Shown here: piece by piece, positions 23,591-30,917 of the stretch
Numbering within the stretch: the stretch's first letter is position 1
Layout of the letters: each line of letters starts with the position of its first letter
NCBI GenBank assembly: GCA_964403285.1
Contig: CAYOFG010000005.1
Span: 1-64,000 of the forward strand
Length of the DNA stretch: 64,000 nucleotides
Direction: 5' to 3'
Source: WVXT01 sp964403285
GTDB taxonomy: Bacteria; UBA6262; WVXT01
Position numbers and translations under genes: made by a program
Notes under the pieces: model-generated
The model's input: the letters and a program-made list of their open reading frames with translations, nothing else
What the model was told of the DNA's origin: nothing
The model's database searches: none

Positions 23591-24798
23591 GTGACTACGA
23601 ATCAATTGTGGGAGCTGATGTAATCAACGAATTAAGAATGCTCGCCCGGAAACTGAAGAATAAAGTTATTCAGAATATCAACTCCACTTCAGTAGGTGGG
23701 GGAGTAGCTGAGATTCTCGGCCGCATGGTTCCCCTCCTGCAAGATTTGGGAGTAGATACCCGCTGGGATGTGGTGGAGGGAGGAGAAAAGTACTTTCAGG
23801 TAACCAAGAAGTTCCATAATGCTCTCCACGGCAGGAAAACGGAGATTACCAGTGATGACTATGAAATTTTTCTTGAAACTACAAAGACAAACATTGAACA
23901 GATGGAATTTTATGGCGATATAATTTTCGTTCATGACCCTCAGCCGGTAGCTTTAGTGGAAAAGAAAAAATACTTGAAGAGCAGTTGGATCTGGAGGTGC
24001 CATATCGATTTCACCTATCCCGACCCCGAAGTGTGGAAGTTTCTTAAATCCTTTGTAGAGCAATACGACGCCTGTGTTTTTTCAGCGCCTTCTTTCTCTC
24101 GCCCGTTGCCCATTAGGCAGTTTTTGATTTCTCCTTCCATCGACCCCTTAAGCGTTAAGAATAGAGACTTGTCCGAGGAAGAAATTAATGATGTTCTTGA
24201 GAGACTAAAGATAAATAGGGATAAGCCAATAATTACTCAAATTTCTCGTTTCGATTATCTCAAGGATCCTTTTGGGGTAATCGAAGCCTTCCGGCAGGTT
24301 AAAAAGTATGTCGACTGCCGACTGGTTTTGGCTGGAGGAGGTGCAATTGATGACCCTGAGGGAGCAAAAGTCTTTCAGGAAGTAGTAGAGAAAGCAGGGA
24401 ATGACCCGGATATCAACGTTTTGCTTCTCCCCCCGGCAAGCGACCTGGAAATAAATGCCTTACAAAGGGCATCTACAGTCATTCTCCAGAAGTCTCTCAG
24501 GGAAGGTTTTGGGCTTACAGTGGCTGAGGCTTTATGGAAGGCTAAGCCAGTGGTTGCTTCTGCAGTAGGTGGCATACCTTTACAGATTACCCATAAGTAT
24601 TCTGGACTACTTTCCCACACAGTTCAGGGAACTGCTTATTGGATCAGGCAGCTGCTCCATAGTCCCGGGTACGCGACAAAGTTGGGCGAAAATGGTAAAG
24701 CACACATTAAGCAAAATTTCCTCCTTACCAGACACTTGAGAGAGTACCTGCTCCTTTTTCTATCCTTAGAAGAAAAAGGGGACATAATCTACTTATAA
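23578..24798 (+). CDS. treT: TreT-like trehalose glycosyltransferring synthase (GT4)
   Basis: 406 residues, start overlaps the preceding gene by 13 bp, GGAGA site. GT4 glycosyltransferase with the N-terminal NSTSVGGGVAEIL loop and HDPQP that mark TreT, which condenses NDP-glucose with glucose to give trehalose in one reversible step. The C-terminal nucleotide-sugar site is LREGFGLTVAEALWKAKPVV. Length is typical of TreT. Having both the OtsAB and TreT routes in one operon is notable. Substrate specificity is inferred from family and context. A REP-like palindrome follows the stop. Confidence 0.85.
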   Translation: MSTISDYESIVGADVINELRMLARKLKNKVIQNINSTSVGGGVAEILGRMVPLLQDLGVDTRWDVVEGGEKYFQVTKKFHNALHGRKTEITSDDYEIFLETTKTNIEQMEFYGDIIFVHDPQPVALVEKKKYLKSSWIWRCHIDFTYPDPEVWKFLKSFVEQYDACVFSAPSFSRPLPIRQFLISPSIDPLSVKNRDLSEEEINDVLERLKINRDKPIITQISRFDYLKDPFGVIEAFRQVKKYVDCRLVLAGGGAIDDPEGAKVFQEVVEKAGNDPDINVLLLPPASDLEINALQRASTVILQKSLREGFGLTVAEALWKAKPVVASAVGGIPLQITHKYSGLLSHTVQGTAYWIRQLLHSPGYATKLGENGKAHIKQNFLLTRHLREYLLLFLSLEEKGDIIYL

Positions 24799-24836
24799 AA
24801 AAGTGACAGGTACTTTTTTCTTTCCTTTTTCTGTCA
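24798..24836. repeat. REP-like element AAAAAAGTGACAGGTAC
   Basis: Right after the treT stop: AAAAAAGTGACAGGTAC plus T-tract and a diverged CTGTCAC arm. Same family as 20240, 26830, 32711 and 53358. May also help end the trehalose transcript. Confidence 0.6.
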
Positions 24837-24884
24837 CACCCTTTTAGATGTTAACTTTCTGTTAAGTTTTTGTTAAAAATCTGG

Positions 24885-24913
24885 TTGACAAAACCTGTTT
24901 TTTGTGGTAATAT
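24885..24913 (+). promoter_or_regulatory. Promoter for GEMM copy 3
   Basis: TTGACA (24885-24890), 17 bp, TAATAT (24908-24913). Confidence 0.65.
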
Positions 24914-24972
24914 AATATTGCCCTAAGGGAGCTTGATAAGAGTTGTTTTGACAACATAATAAGTGAGTTTGA

Positions 24973-25066
24973 ATTGTCCGATAAAGGCAAACCTCGAGAA
25001 ATCGGGGGGCGCAAAACCTCGGATCTAAGGAGCCACCTCTATGATGGCCGGGTTGCCGAAGACAAT
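24973..25066 (+). promoter_or_regulatory. Cyclic di-GMP-I (GEMM) riboswitch, copy 3, with SD and start codon inside the aptamer
   Basis: P1 ATTGTC (24973-24978) / GACAAT (25061-25066); GGCAAAC; GNRA-type P2; GGCGCAAAACC, where the usual GCAAAGCC has A for G and breaks one P2 closing pair; GGGTTGCCGAAG. P3 contains AAGGAG (25027-25032) and, 8 bases later, ATG (25041), open in frame into the downstream gene. No separate terminator lies between aptamer and gene. It either regulates by hiding the SD/start in P3 or is a decaying switch. Confidence 0.85.
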
Positions 25067-26759
25067 AAACAATATATGGAGCCGAATAGGCAGGAAAACG
25101 TGCTTGTTCGGTTTTATATTTATATTAACTGTAGTTCCTTTAAGAATTATTGCATTTGCTGAGAGTACTGAACAGACTGTTTTAGGAAATCTCCAAGTTG
25201 TCAATAACACGCTGTTTGGAAAATTCAATTATGGCAATGAACGTGCGGAAGGATTTCTGGAAGCTAAAGAGTCTTTCCCAGGAGGGGTAAGCGGCTTTGT
25301 AATAGGGACAAACATTGGTCTGGGTTCTCTTGAGGAGAATTGCGGAAAAGGGAAAATAGACGTAAAAGTATGTTTTACTAATGATAATCCGGTATGGGAG
25401 CGAAGCGCTCTTTATAAAGTAGGAGCCGCATGGCTTCCCCAGTTGAATCTTGGCTCTACTCACTTAAAAGCCAGGCTGGGCCTTAGAGGGGGTTACCTTT
25501 CAGTAACGACCACTACCGAGCCGATAGACCCGCCATACCCCTCTCAATTCCTTTATGGAGGCGAGAGCGGACTATCCATTTCCCAGGAGTTCAAAGGGAT
25601 AACTTTTGAGACCGGAGTTACCGGGTATATGACTTACAGTTTCTATAATCAGACTAATCAGGTTGATAATTCGGGAATTGAGTTACAGGCGGGTAGCAGA
25701 GTAGAGGTTCTTCCGGTTATATTAAGACTGGGATGGACGGGGACTTTAGTAAGCTATAATCAGGACAAATACTTTTTTCTGGATTCTATGAGAGAGGACA
25801 GTTACGAAGTTAGCATCGCCTATGCTGGAGAAAGGTTTGGTGTGGGACTATTCAATTCTCTGGAAATCAGAGAGGGAATAGAATTTGCAAGGAAGAGGGA
25901 CCTGACAGGTATGGGAGTCCAGGTAGGCGGATGGTTAGCGAAGGGGATTTTCTCGCAGGACCTTCTGGTCGGGAAAGAGGCCTTCACAATTTCACTGGGT
26001 AGAGATTTTTCTGATGCATATTTTGAAGCCTACTGGACAAAAGACCAGAATTATGTAGAGACAGGTAATGGTAACATTTTTGGAGTGAGTTTCAAGTGCG
26101 GGATTGGGCCTAAGCCATCTGATCTTGTGGAAATTGAGTCTTATAAGAGTTATGTTCGAGAAGGTGATAGTCCGTTCAACGCATTGCCCGATTTTCGCCT
26201 GCCATTTACTGAAAGCGTAGAAAGACTCGATACTATGAACAAGGTTATAAGGTACACCAGAAGTAACCTGGAATATATCCCACAGAATGGTTATGACCGC
26301 GACCCCAAGGAAGTGTTCGAGTTGAGGGGAGGAGACTGTGATGAGCAAGTCTTCTTTCAGCTACATGCCCTGAAGTCCCATGGCTATGATGATTTATACG
26401 AACTGGCTTTCGTGTCTCCCAGAATGGCACACGCCTTCTCATACGGTAAAGATAACAGGACAGGAGAAGAATATATATGGGAGTATGGCAGGGTATTCAG
26501 ATTGGATTTTGACCCTGACTCAAGCCTCTCAGAAAAGGAGAAGATGGCAGCTATCCTTTCATCCAGGAGTTACACAGAGGACTGGGAGTATCTTTGGACT
26601 TTCAAACCCCCAAGTTCTGACTATAGGAAATACAATTACCAGGATATGGAATGCGTTTATGAAGCCTGGAGTGACGAGATAGATATTTCAGGAGATACGG
26701 TACAAGTAATTCCTGAGTCGGGAATAAGATTATTTATCGGCACAGAATTTGAAGAATAA
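25041..26759 (+). CDS. Secreted beta-barrel-like protein with C-terminal transglutaminase-like domain, copy 1
   Basis: 572 residues from ATG 25041. That start lies inside the riboswitch but has a perfect AAGGAG; TTG 25104 (AGGA upstream) is the alternative and matches the start region of copy 2. Signal peptide about residues 20-40. Residues 50-390 are rich in alternating hydrophobic strands and aromatic residues, as in an outer-membrane beta-barrel. Residues 405-500 look like a transglutaminase-like cysteine peptidase core: C433 in RGGDCDEQ, H464 in PRMAHAF and a following Asp. This fold includes LapG-type proteases. Nearly identical to 27139 over an 851-bp block. Controlled by c-di-GMP through GEMM copy 3. 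Substrate unknown; I recognise no named family for the fusion. Confidence 0.8.
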   Translation: MMAGLPKTINNIWSRIGRKTCLFGFIFILTVVPLRIIAFAESTEQTVLGNLQVVNNTLFGKFNYGNERAEGFLEAKESFPGGVSGFVIGTNIGLGSLEENCGKGKIDVKVCFTNDNPVWERSALYKVGAAWLPQLNLGSTHLKARLGLRGGYLSVTTTTEPIDPPYPSQFLYGGESGLSISQEFKGITFETGVTGYMTYSFYNQTNQVDNSGIELQAGSRVEVLPVILRLGWTGTLVSYNQDKYFFLDSMREDSYEVSIAYAGERFGVGLFNSLEIREGIEFARKRDLTGMGVQVGGWLAKGIFSQDLLVGKEAFTISLGRDFSDAYFEAYWTKDQNYVETGNGNIFGVSFKCGIGPKPSDLVEIESYKSYVREGDSPFNALPDFRLPFTESVERLDTMNKVIRYTRSNLEYIPQNGYDRDPKEVFELRGGDCDEQVFFQLHALKSHGYDDLYELAFVSPRMAHAFSYGKDNRTGEEYIWEYGRVFRLDFDPDSSLSEKEKMAAILSSRSYTEDWEYLWTFKPPSSDYRKYNYQDMECVYEAWSDEIDISGDTVQVIPESGIRLFIGTEFEE

Positions 26760-26793
26760 AAACAAGGGCAACCAAAGAGGTGGTGCTCCCTTA

Positions 26794-26829
26794 CCGCCAG
26801 TACCAGGAAGGGTACTGGCGGTTTTTTTT
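26794..26829 (+). terminator. Strong rho-independent terminator
   Basis: CCGCCAGTACC (26794-26804) / GGTACTGGCGG (26811-26821) followed by eight T; ends transcription of copy 1. Confidence 0.92.
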
Positions 26830-26855
26830 AAAAAAGGGGACAGGCTACTTTTTCA
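26830..26855. repeat. REP-like element AAAAAAGGGGACAGGCTAC
   Basis: Directly after the terminator; the same sequence occurs at 32711-32735 inside the tupA start. Confidence 0.55.
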
Positions 26856-26881
26856 AAATTTTACGTATTTTTTACAATTTT

Positions 26882-26911
26882 TTTACACATCCGTGATATT
26901 AATAGTATAGA
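26882..26911 (+). promoter_or_regulatory. Promoter for GEMM copy 4
   Basis: TTTACA (26882-26887), 18 bp, TATAGA (26906-26911), about 15 bp before the aptamer. Confidence 0.55.
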
Positions 26912-26923
26912 CTGTATTTAAAT

Positions 26924-27022
26924 ATTCCGAAAAGGCAAACTCCGAGCAATCGGAGGGCGCAAAGCCTTGGGGTTACATAGATATACAACATTGCAGTTGA
27001 ACCAGCCGGGCTGCCGATAACG
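26924..27022 (+). promoter_or_regulatory. Cyclic di-GMP-I (GEMM) riboswitch, copy 4
   Basis: GGCAAAC, P2 CTCCGA-GCAA-TCGGAG, GGCGCAAAGCC, long P3 and GGGCTGCCGATAA. The conserved AGCCGGGCT (27004-27012) is also the 5' arm of the following terminator, so aptamer and terminator exclude each other. This predicts that ligand binding turns the gene on. Confidence 0.9.
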
Positions 27023-27060
27023 AGTAGGGGAACCCGTTAGGGGTAGCCCGGCTTTTTTTT
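27004..27060 (+). terminator. Riboswitch-controlled terminator of GEMM copy 4
   Basis: AGCCGGGCT (27004-27012) pairs with AGCCCGGCT (27045-27053), then eight T. The 5' arm lies within the aptamer core. Confidence 0.82.
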
Positions 27061-27138
27061 AATCTGCTAGCCCACAAACTCAGTATGGAAAATGCTGTCA
27101 AAAGGGATGAAAAACTTTGGGAAAGAAGTGGGGGAAGT

Positions 27139-28812
27139 ATGTTCAAGGCATGCTTGTTCGGTTTTATATTTGTCATATTGACTATAGTTTCTTTAGAGAC
27201 TATTACATTTGCCGGCACTTCTGACGAGACCATTTTAGGAAATCTCCAAATTGTCAATAACACCCTGTTGGGAAAATTCAATTACGGCACTGGACGCGTG
27301 GAAGGATTTCTGGAAGCCAAAGAGTCTTTCCCGGCAGGGGTAAACGGCTTTGTAATAGGGACAGACATTGGACTGGGTTCTCCTGAGGCGAATTGCGGAA
27401 AAGGGAAAATAGACGTAAAGGTATGTTTTACTAATGATAATCCGGTATGGGAGCGAAGCGCTCTTTATAAAGTAGGAGCCGCATGGCTTCCCCAGTTGAA
27501 TCTTGGCTCTACTCACTTAAAAGCCAGGCTGGGCCTTAGAGGGGGTTACCTTTCAGTAACGACCACTACCGAGCCGATAGACCCGCCATACCCCTCTCAA
27601 TTCCTTTATGGAGGCGAGAGCGGACTATCCATTTCCCAGGAGTTCAAAGGGATAACTTTTGAGACCGGAGTTACCGGGTATATGACTTACAGTTTCTATA
27701 ATCAGACTAATCAGGTTGATAATTCGGGAATTGAGTTACAGGCGGGTAGCAGAGTAGAGGTTCTTCCGGTTATATTAAGACTGGGATGGACGGGGACTTT
27801 AGTAAGCTATAATCAGGACAAATACTTTTTTCTGGATTCTATGAGAGAGGACAGTTACGAAGTTAGCATCGCCTATGCTGGAGAAAGGTTTGGTGTGGGA
27901 CTATTCAATTCTCTGGAAATCAGAGAGGGAATAGAATTTGCAAGGAAGAGGGACCTGACAGGTATGGGAGTCCAGGTAGGCGGATGGTTAGCGAAGGGGA
28001 TTTTCTCGCAGGACCTTCTGGTCGGGAAAGAGGCCTTCACAATTTCACTGGGTAGAGATTTTTCTGATGCATATTTTGAAGCCTACTGGACAAAAGACCA
28101 GAATTATGTAGAGACAGGTAATGGTAACATTTTTGGAGTGAGTTTCAAGTGCGGGATTGGGCCTAAGCCATCTGATCTTGTGGAAATTGAGTCTTATAAG
28201 AGTTATGTTCGAGAAGGTGATAGTCCGTTCAACGCATTGCCCGATTTTCGCCTGCCATTTACTGAAAGCGTGGAAAGACTCGATACTATGAACAAGGTTA
28301 TAAGGTATACCAGGAGTAACCTGGGATATATCCCACAGAATGGTTATGGTCGCAACCCCAAGGAAGTGTTCGAGTTAAGGGGAGGAGACTGTGATGAGCA
28401 AGCTTTCTTTCAGCTACATGCTCTGAAGTCCCATGGTTATGACGATTTATACGAACTGACCTTCGTGTCTCCCAGAATGGCTCATGCCTTCTCATATGGT
28501 AAAGATAACAGAACAGGAGAAGAATATATATGGGAATATGGCAGGGTATTCAGATTGGATTTTGACCCTGATGTAAACCTTTCAGAAAAGGAGAAGATGG
28601 CAGCTATCCTTTCATCCAGGCGATGCACAGAGGATTGGGAACGCTTCTGGGCCTTCAGACCTACAAGTTCCGACTATAGGGACTACAATTACCAGAATAT
28701 GGAGTGGGTCTATCAAACCTGGAGTAACGAGATAGACATTTCAGAAGATACGGTACAAGTAATTCCCGAATCGGGAATAAGGCTATTTATTGGGACTGAA
28801 TTTGAAGAATAA
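27139..28812 (+). CDS. Secreted beta-barrel-like protein with C-terminal transglutaminase-like domain, copy 2
   Basis: 557 residues from ATG 27139, chosen for the GGGGG site five bases upstream; an upstream in-frame ATG at 27085 has none. Signal peptide at residues 2-23. Same layout as copy 1: strand-rich region to about residue 375, then a transglutaminase-like core with C418 (GGDCDEQ), H449 (RMAHAF) and a following Asp. Bases 27421-28271 equal 25368-26218 exactly, while both flanks differ by about 10-15%. It has its own promoter and a GEMM riboswitch of apparent ON type. Likely exported to the envelope; may process or cross-link a surface protein in response to c-di-GMP (inference). Confidence 0.82.
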   Translation: MFKACLFGFIFVILTIVSLETITFAGTSDETILGNLQIVNNTLLGKFNYGTGRVEGFLEAKESFPAGVNGFVIGTDIGLGSPEANCGKGKIDVKVCFTNDNPVWERSALYKVGAAWLPQLNLGSTHLKARLGLRGGYLSVTTTTEPIDPPYPSQFLYGGESGLSISQEFKGITFETGVTGYMTYSFYNQTNQVDNSGIELQAGSRVEVLPVILRLGWTGTLVSYNQDKYFFLDSMREDSYEVSIAYAGERFGVGLFNSLEIREGIEFARKRDLTGMGVQVGGWLAKGIFSQDLLVGKEAFTISLGRDFSDAYFEAYWTKDQNYVETGNGNIFGVSFKCGIGPKPSDLVEIESYKSYVREGDSPFNALPDFRLPFTESVERLDTMNKVIRYTRSNLGYIPQNGYGRNPKEVFELRGGDCDEQAFFQLHALKSHGYDDLYELTFVSPRMAHAFSYGKDNRTGEEYIWEYGRVFRLDFDPDVNLSEKEKMAAILSSRRCTEDWERFWAFRPTSSDYRDYNYQNMEWVYQTWSNEIDISEDTVQVIPESGIRLFIGTEFEE

Positions 28813-28828
28813 GGGCAGCCAAATAAGA

Positions 28829-29021
28829 GGTCTCTGAAAAAGTATTGACTTTGGTCTGTCATTGCGAGTCCCGATTGAAAATCGGGGCGTGGCAATCTGA
28901 CATAAAGTGTCATTGCGAACGAAGTGAAGCAATCTCGTAATTCCGCACGAGTTTGCTTCGGCTTCGCCTCGCAACCGCTTTGCTCCTCGCAAAGACATCG
29001 ATGGGGACTTTTTCAGAGACC
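28829..29021. mobile_element. MITE-like element, copy 3 (inverted orientation)
   Basis: 193 bp, ends GGTCTCTGAAAAAGT / ACTTTTTCAGAGACC, interior inverted relative to copies 1 and 2, flanked by A-rich AAATAAGA / AAAATAAAA. As in copy 1, a TTGACA box follows 12 bp after its right end. Confidence 0.8.
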
Positions 29022-29033
29022 AAAATAAAAGAC

Positions 29034-29062
29034 TTGACAAATTCGCATTTTTGTAGCATTAT
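29034..29062 (+). promoter_or_regulatory. Promoter of the NarX-type kinase gene
   Basis: TTGACA (29034-29039), 17 bp, CATTAT (29057-29062). The 215 bp between this and the start codon at 29279 hold no gene, tRNA or riboswitch I can recognise. Confidence 0.6.
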
Positions 29063-29278
29063 TTAAAGAGGGTAAATAGGGATATAAGTGTGTGCTGGGG
29101 TGAATTTTTTTTGTCTGCATTTTGAAGTGTTGATTTCAAAGTTACAGTATTACTAAAATTGACGAAGACGTATCGGAGGAAAAGAACCCAATCCTTAGCC
29201 ATGCAGGAGATATCGACCCCAGGCCCAGAATACAGGAGATTCGAACCTAGGCTTTAGTCAAGAAAGGTGAAAGAGATA

Positions 29279-30385
29279 GTGAAAAAACTGTATCCAGAAT
29301 CAGAACTGGAAAGGACATATAAGATTTTGATTGAGAATATGGGTGAAGGCTTGTGCGTTCTGGACAAGAATTTTTCACCGACATTTGTTAATCCTAAGTT
29401 CTGTGAGATTACAGGTTACGCCAAGGATGAACTTTTGGGTAAGTCTGCTTTAGAGCTTGTTGAAGGTAGAAGTAGAAAGATATTGAAAAAGGAATTAGAA
29501 AAAAGGATTAAAGGCAAGTCGTCGCGTTATACCGTAAAGGTCAGGAAAAAAAATGGAGAAGAAGCATTCGTCTTGGTCAACGGGGTGCCTCGTTTTGACA
29601 AAAAAGGAAATTTTAATGGAACCATCGCCATTGTCTCCGATATTACGGAGAGAAAGAGACTGGAGAAGGAACTGGAAGAACGGACCACGGAACTGGAGAA
29701 AGAAGTAGAGAAGAGGACCCGCTTACTGGTTGATCTCTATAGAGGGGTTGCCGTTTCGGAGGAAAGGAGCAGATTGGCGCAGGAGATTCACGATAGTTTA
29801 GCCCAGACTCTGGCCACTTCACTTTGGAAAACTGAGATGTGTGAGAAACTGGTGGGCGATAACCAGGTGCGGGCAAGGAAAGAACTGTCGGAATTGAGAG
29901 AGATGCTGGCAAAAAGTGTTAAGTCGACCCGACACGTCATATTTGGATTGCAGTTCCCCAACTTTCACAGAGAGGGTTTTACTGCCGTACTCAAGCAGTA
30001 TTTGCGGGAATTTCAGAGAAAGAGCGGGATTACGTGCGACTTGAGACTCAAACTGGAAAGGAGTCTCGCGGTAAAGACACAGGTAGGTATCTACCAAATC
30101 ATTCGGGAAGCAATGAACAATGTGAAAAAACACGCTATGGCGAAAAGAGTCGATTTGGTATTAAGAACCGACAGTAAGGGGAATCTCCATCTTACCATAA
30201 AAGATGATGGGAAGGGATTCTGTTTGAAGGAAACTTTAGCCCGGAGCGAGTCCGCCAAGCATTTTGGACTGAAAGGGATGAGAGAGCAAGCGAGACGATT
30301 GGGAGGGAATTTCATTGTGGAAACCGCAAAGGGGCAAGGGACAAGGATAAAGGTGAAAGTACCTCTCAAGACGCAAAATGAGTGA
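29279..30385 (+). CDS. PAS sensor histidine kinase of the NarX/DegS (HisKA_3) type
   Basis: 368 residues from GTG 29279, nine bases after AAAGGTG; GTG 29267 overlaps that site. PAS domain about 10-125 (LCVLDKNFSPTFVNPKFCEI), coiled coil, HisKA_3 dimerisation helix with H171 in AQEIHDSLAQ, ATPase about 265-365 (REAMNNVKKHA N-box, DDGKGF, FGLKGMREQARRLGG). No membrane segment. Kinases of this class signal to NarL/FixJ-type regulators, but none is encoded within the window, so the partner must lie elsewhere. The gene is monocistronic: 72 bp to a small zinc-ribbon gene and its terminator. Confidence 0.92.
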   Translation: MKKLYPESELERTYKILIENMGEGLCVLDKNFSPTFVNPKFCEITGYAKDELLGKSALELVEGRSRKILKKELEKRIKGKSSRYTVKVRKKNGEEAFVLVNGVPRFDKKGNFNGTIAIVSDITERKRLEKELEERTTELEKEVEKRTRLLVDLYRGVAVSEERSRLAQEIHDSLAQTLATSLWKTEMCEKLVGDNQVRARKELSELREMLAKSVKSTRHVIFGLQFPNFHREGFTAVLKQYLREFQRKSGITCDLRLKLERSLAVKTQVGIYQIIREAMNNVKKHAMAKRVDLVLRTDSKGNLHLTIKDDGKGFCLKETLARSESAKHFGLKGMREQARRLGGNFIVETAKGQGTRIKVKVPLKTQNE

Positions 30386-30457
30386 ACTTAAATTCTGACC
30401 AAAAATATTTCTACATGCTACCGAAGGATTAAGGAGATTTCTAAAAAGGGGGGAGAA

Positions 30458-30640
30458 ATGGCAAAATTAAAGTGCAATAAATGTGGTACAATACAGGACA
30501 TACCCATTCATTGCGGGCAACCGATGATAGTTACGGAAATTAATGAGAGAACAATGCTCGCCTGTCGCATGGGCGCTGCCTGTGGCGTCACAAAAGAACT
30601 CCCGAAACATTGTGGTCAGCCTATGGTCGTAGTTGAGTAA
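30458..30640 (+). CDS. Small Cys-rich zinc-ribbon-like protein with duplicated HCGQPM motif
   Basis: 60 residues. Five Cys: CNKCG near the N-terminus, HCGQPM at about 18-23, two Cys in the middle (ACRMGAACG) and a second HCGQPM near the end. CxxC plus CGxPM resembles the metal site of desulforedoxin-like and other small zinc/iron-ribbon proteins, so it probably binds one metal ion. GGGGGAG site before the ATG. Followed by a clear terminator. Function unknown; could be a redox or metal-handling accessory protein. Confidence 0.75.
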   Translation: MAKLKCNKCGTIQDIPIHCGQPMIVTEINERTMLACRMGAACGVTKELPKHCGQPMVVVE

Positions 30641-30687
30641 GGCTAAATTTGCACCAGTAAGTTCCATACTGGCGTAAATTTCGGAAA

Positions 30688-30718
30688 AGCCCTCGTATTT
30701 GATACGAGGGCTTTTTTC
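30688..30718 (+). terminator. Rho-independent terminator
   Basis: AGCCCTCGTAT (30688-30698) / ATACGAGGGCT (30702-30712) then T-tract. A smaller hairpin (CCAGTA/TACTGG) precedes it at about 30654-30672. Confidence 0.92.
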
Positions 30719-30746
30719 TTTTGGGGTTAGTGAATTTTTATTTTCC

Positions 30747-30775
30747 TTGCTTTTTGCAAGAAGTGTAGATACAAT
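30747..30775 (+). promoter_or_regulatory. Promoter-like site of the TTGATT-TTTGCAA-TATAAT family
   Basis: TTGCTT (30747-30752), 17 bp with TTTGCAAG, TACAAT (30770-30775). Shares about 50 bp of similarity with the site at 33064. Nothing convincing is encoded before the convergent porin gene ends at 30918, apart from a 35-codon open frame at 30792 that I do not call. Confidence 0.5.
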
Positions 30776-30917
30776 ATTTTCACAATTTCGCATGATTCCA
30801 AAGGTACCGCATATAGTGCTACAATTTCAAATATTTCTTTTTGGGGCGGGAATAGCAGGTGAAATCCCTGTCCTAAACCTTCCAGAATATGGTCCATAAA
30901 CCAGTAATTCCAATATT

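Noticed and set aside
25081..25116. Terminator-like hairpin (CCGAATAGGCA / TGCTTGTTCGG plus TTTT) after GEMM copy 3
   Set aside because: The 3' arm is coding sequence shared with copy 2 (codons for CLFGF), so the hairpin probably reflects protein conservation; I do not list it as a terminator, though it could still pause transcription.
24974..25162. 62-codon frame across GEMM copy 3
   Set aside because: It runs through the aptamer in a different frame from the real gene and has no ribosome site.
29190..29250. tRNA-like T-loop (GATTCGAACC) before the NarX-type kinase
   Set aside because: The flanking bases do not form a T-stem, and no acceptor, D or anticodon arms can be drawn on either strand.
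30792..30899. 35-codon open frame downstream of the promoter-like site at 30747
   Set aside because: No ribosome site, no recognisable family and it ends just before the convergent porin gene; chance frame is as likely.
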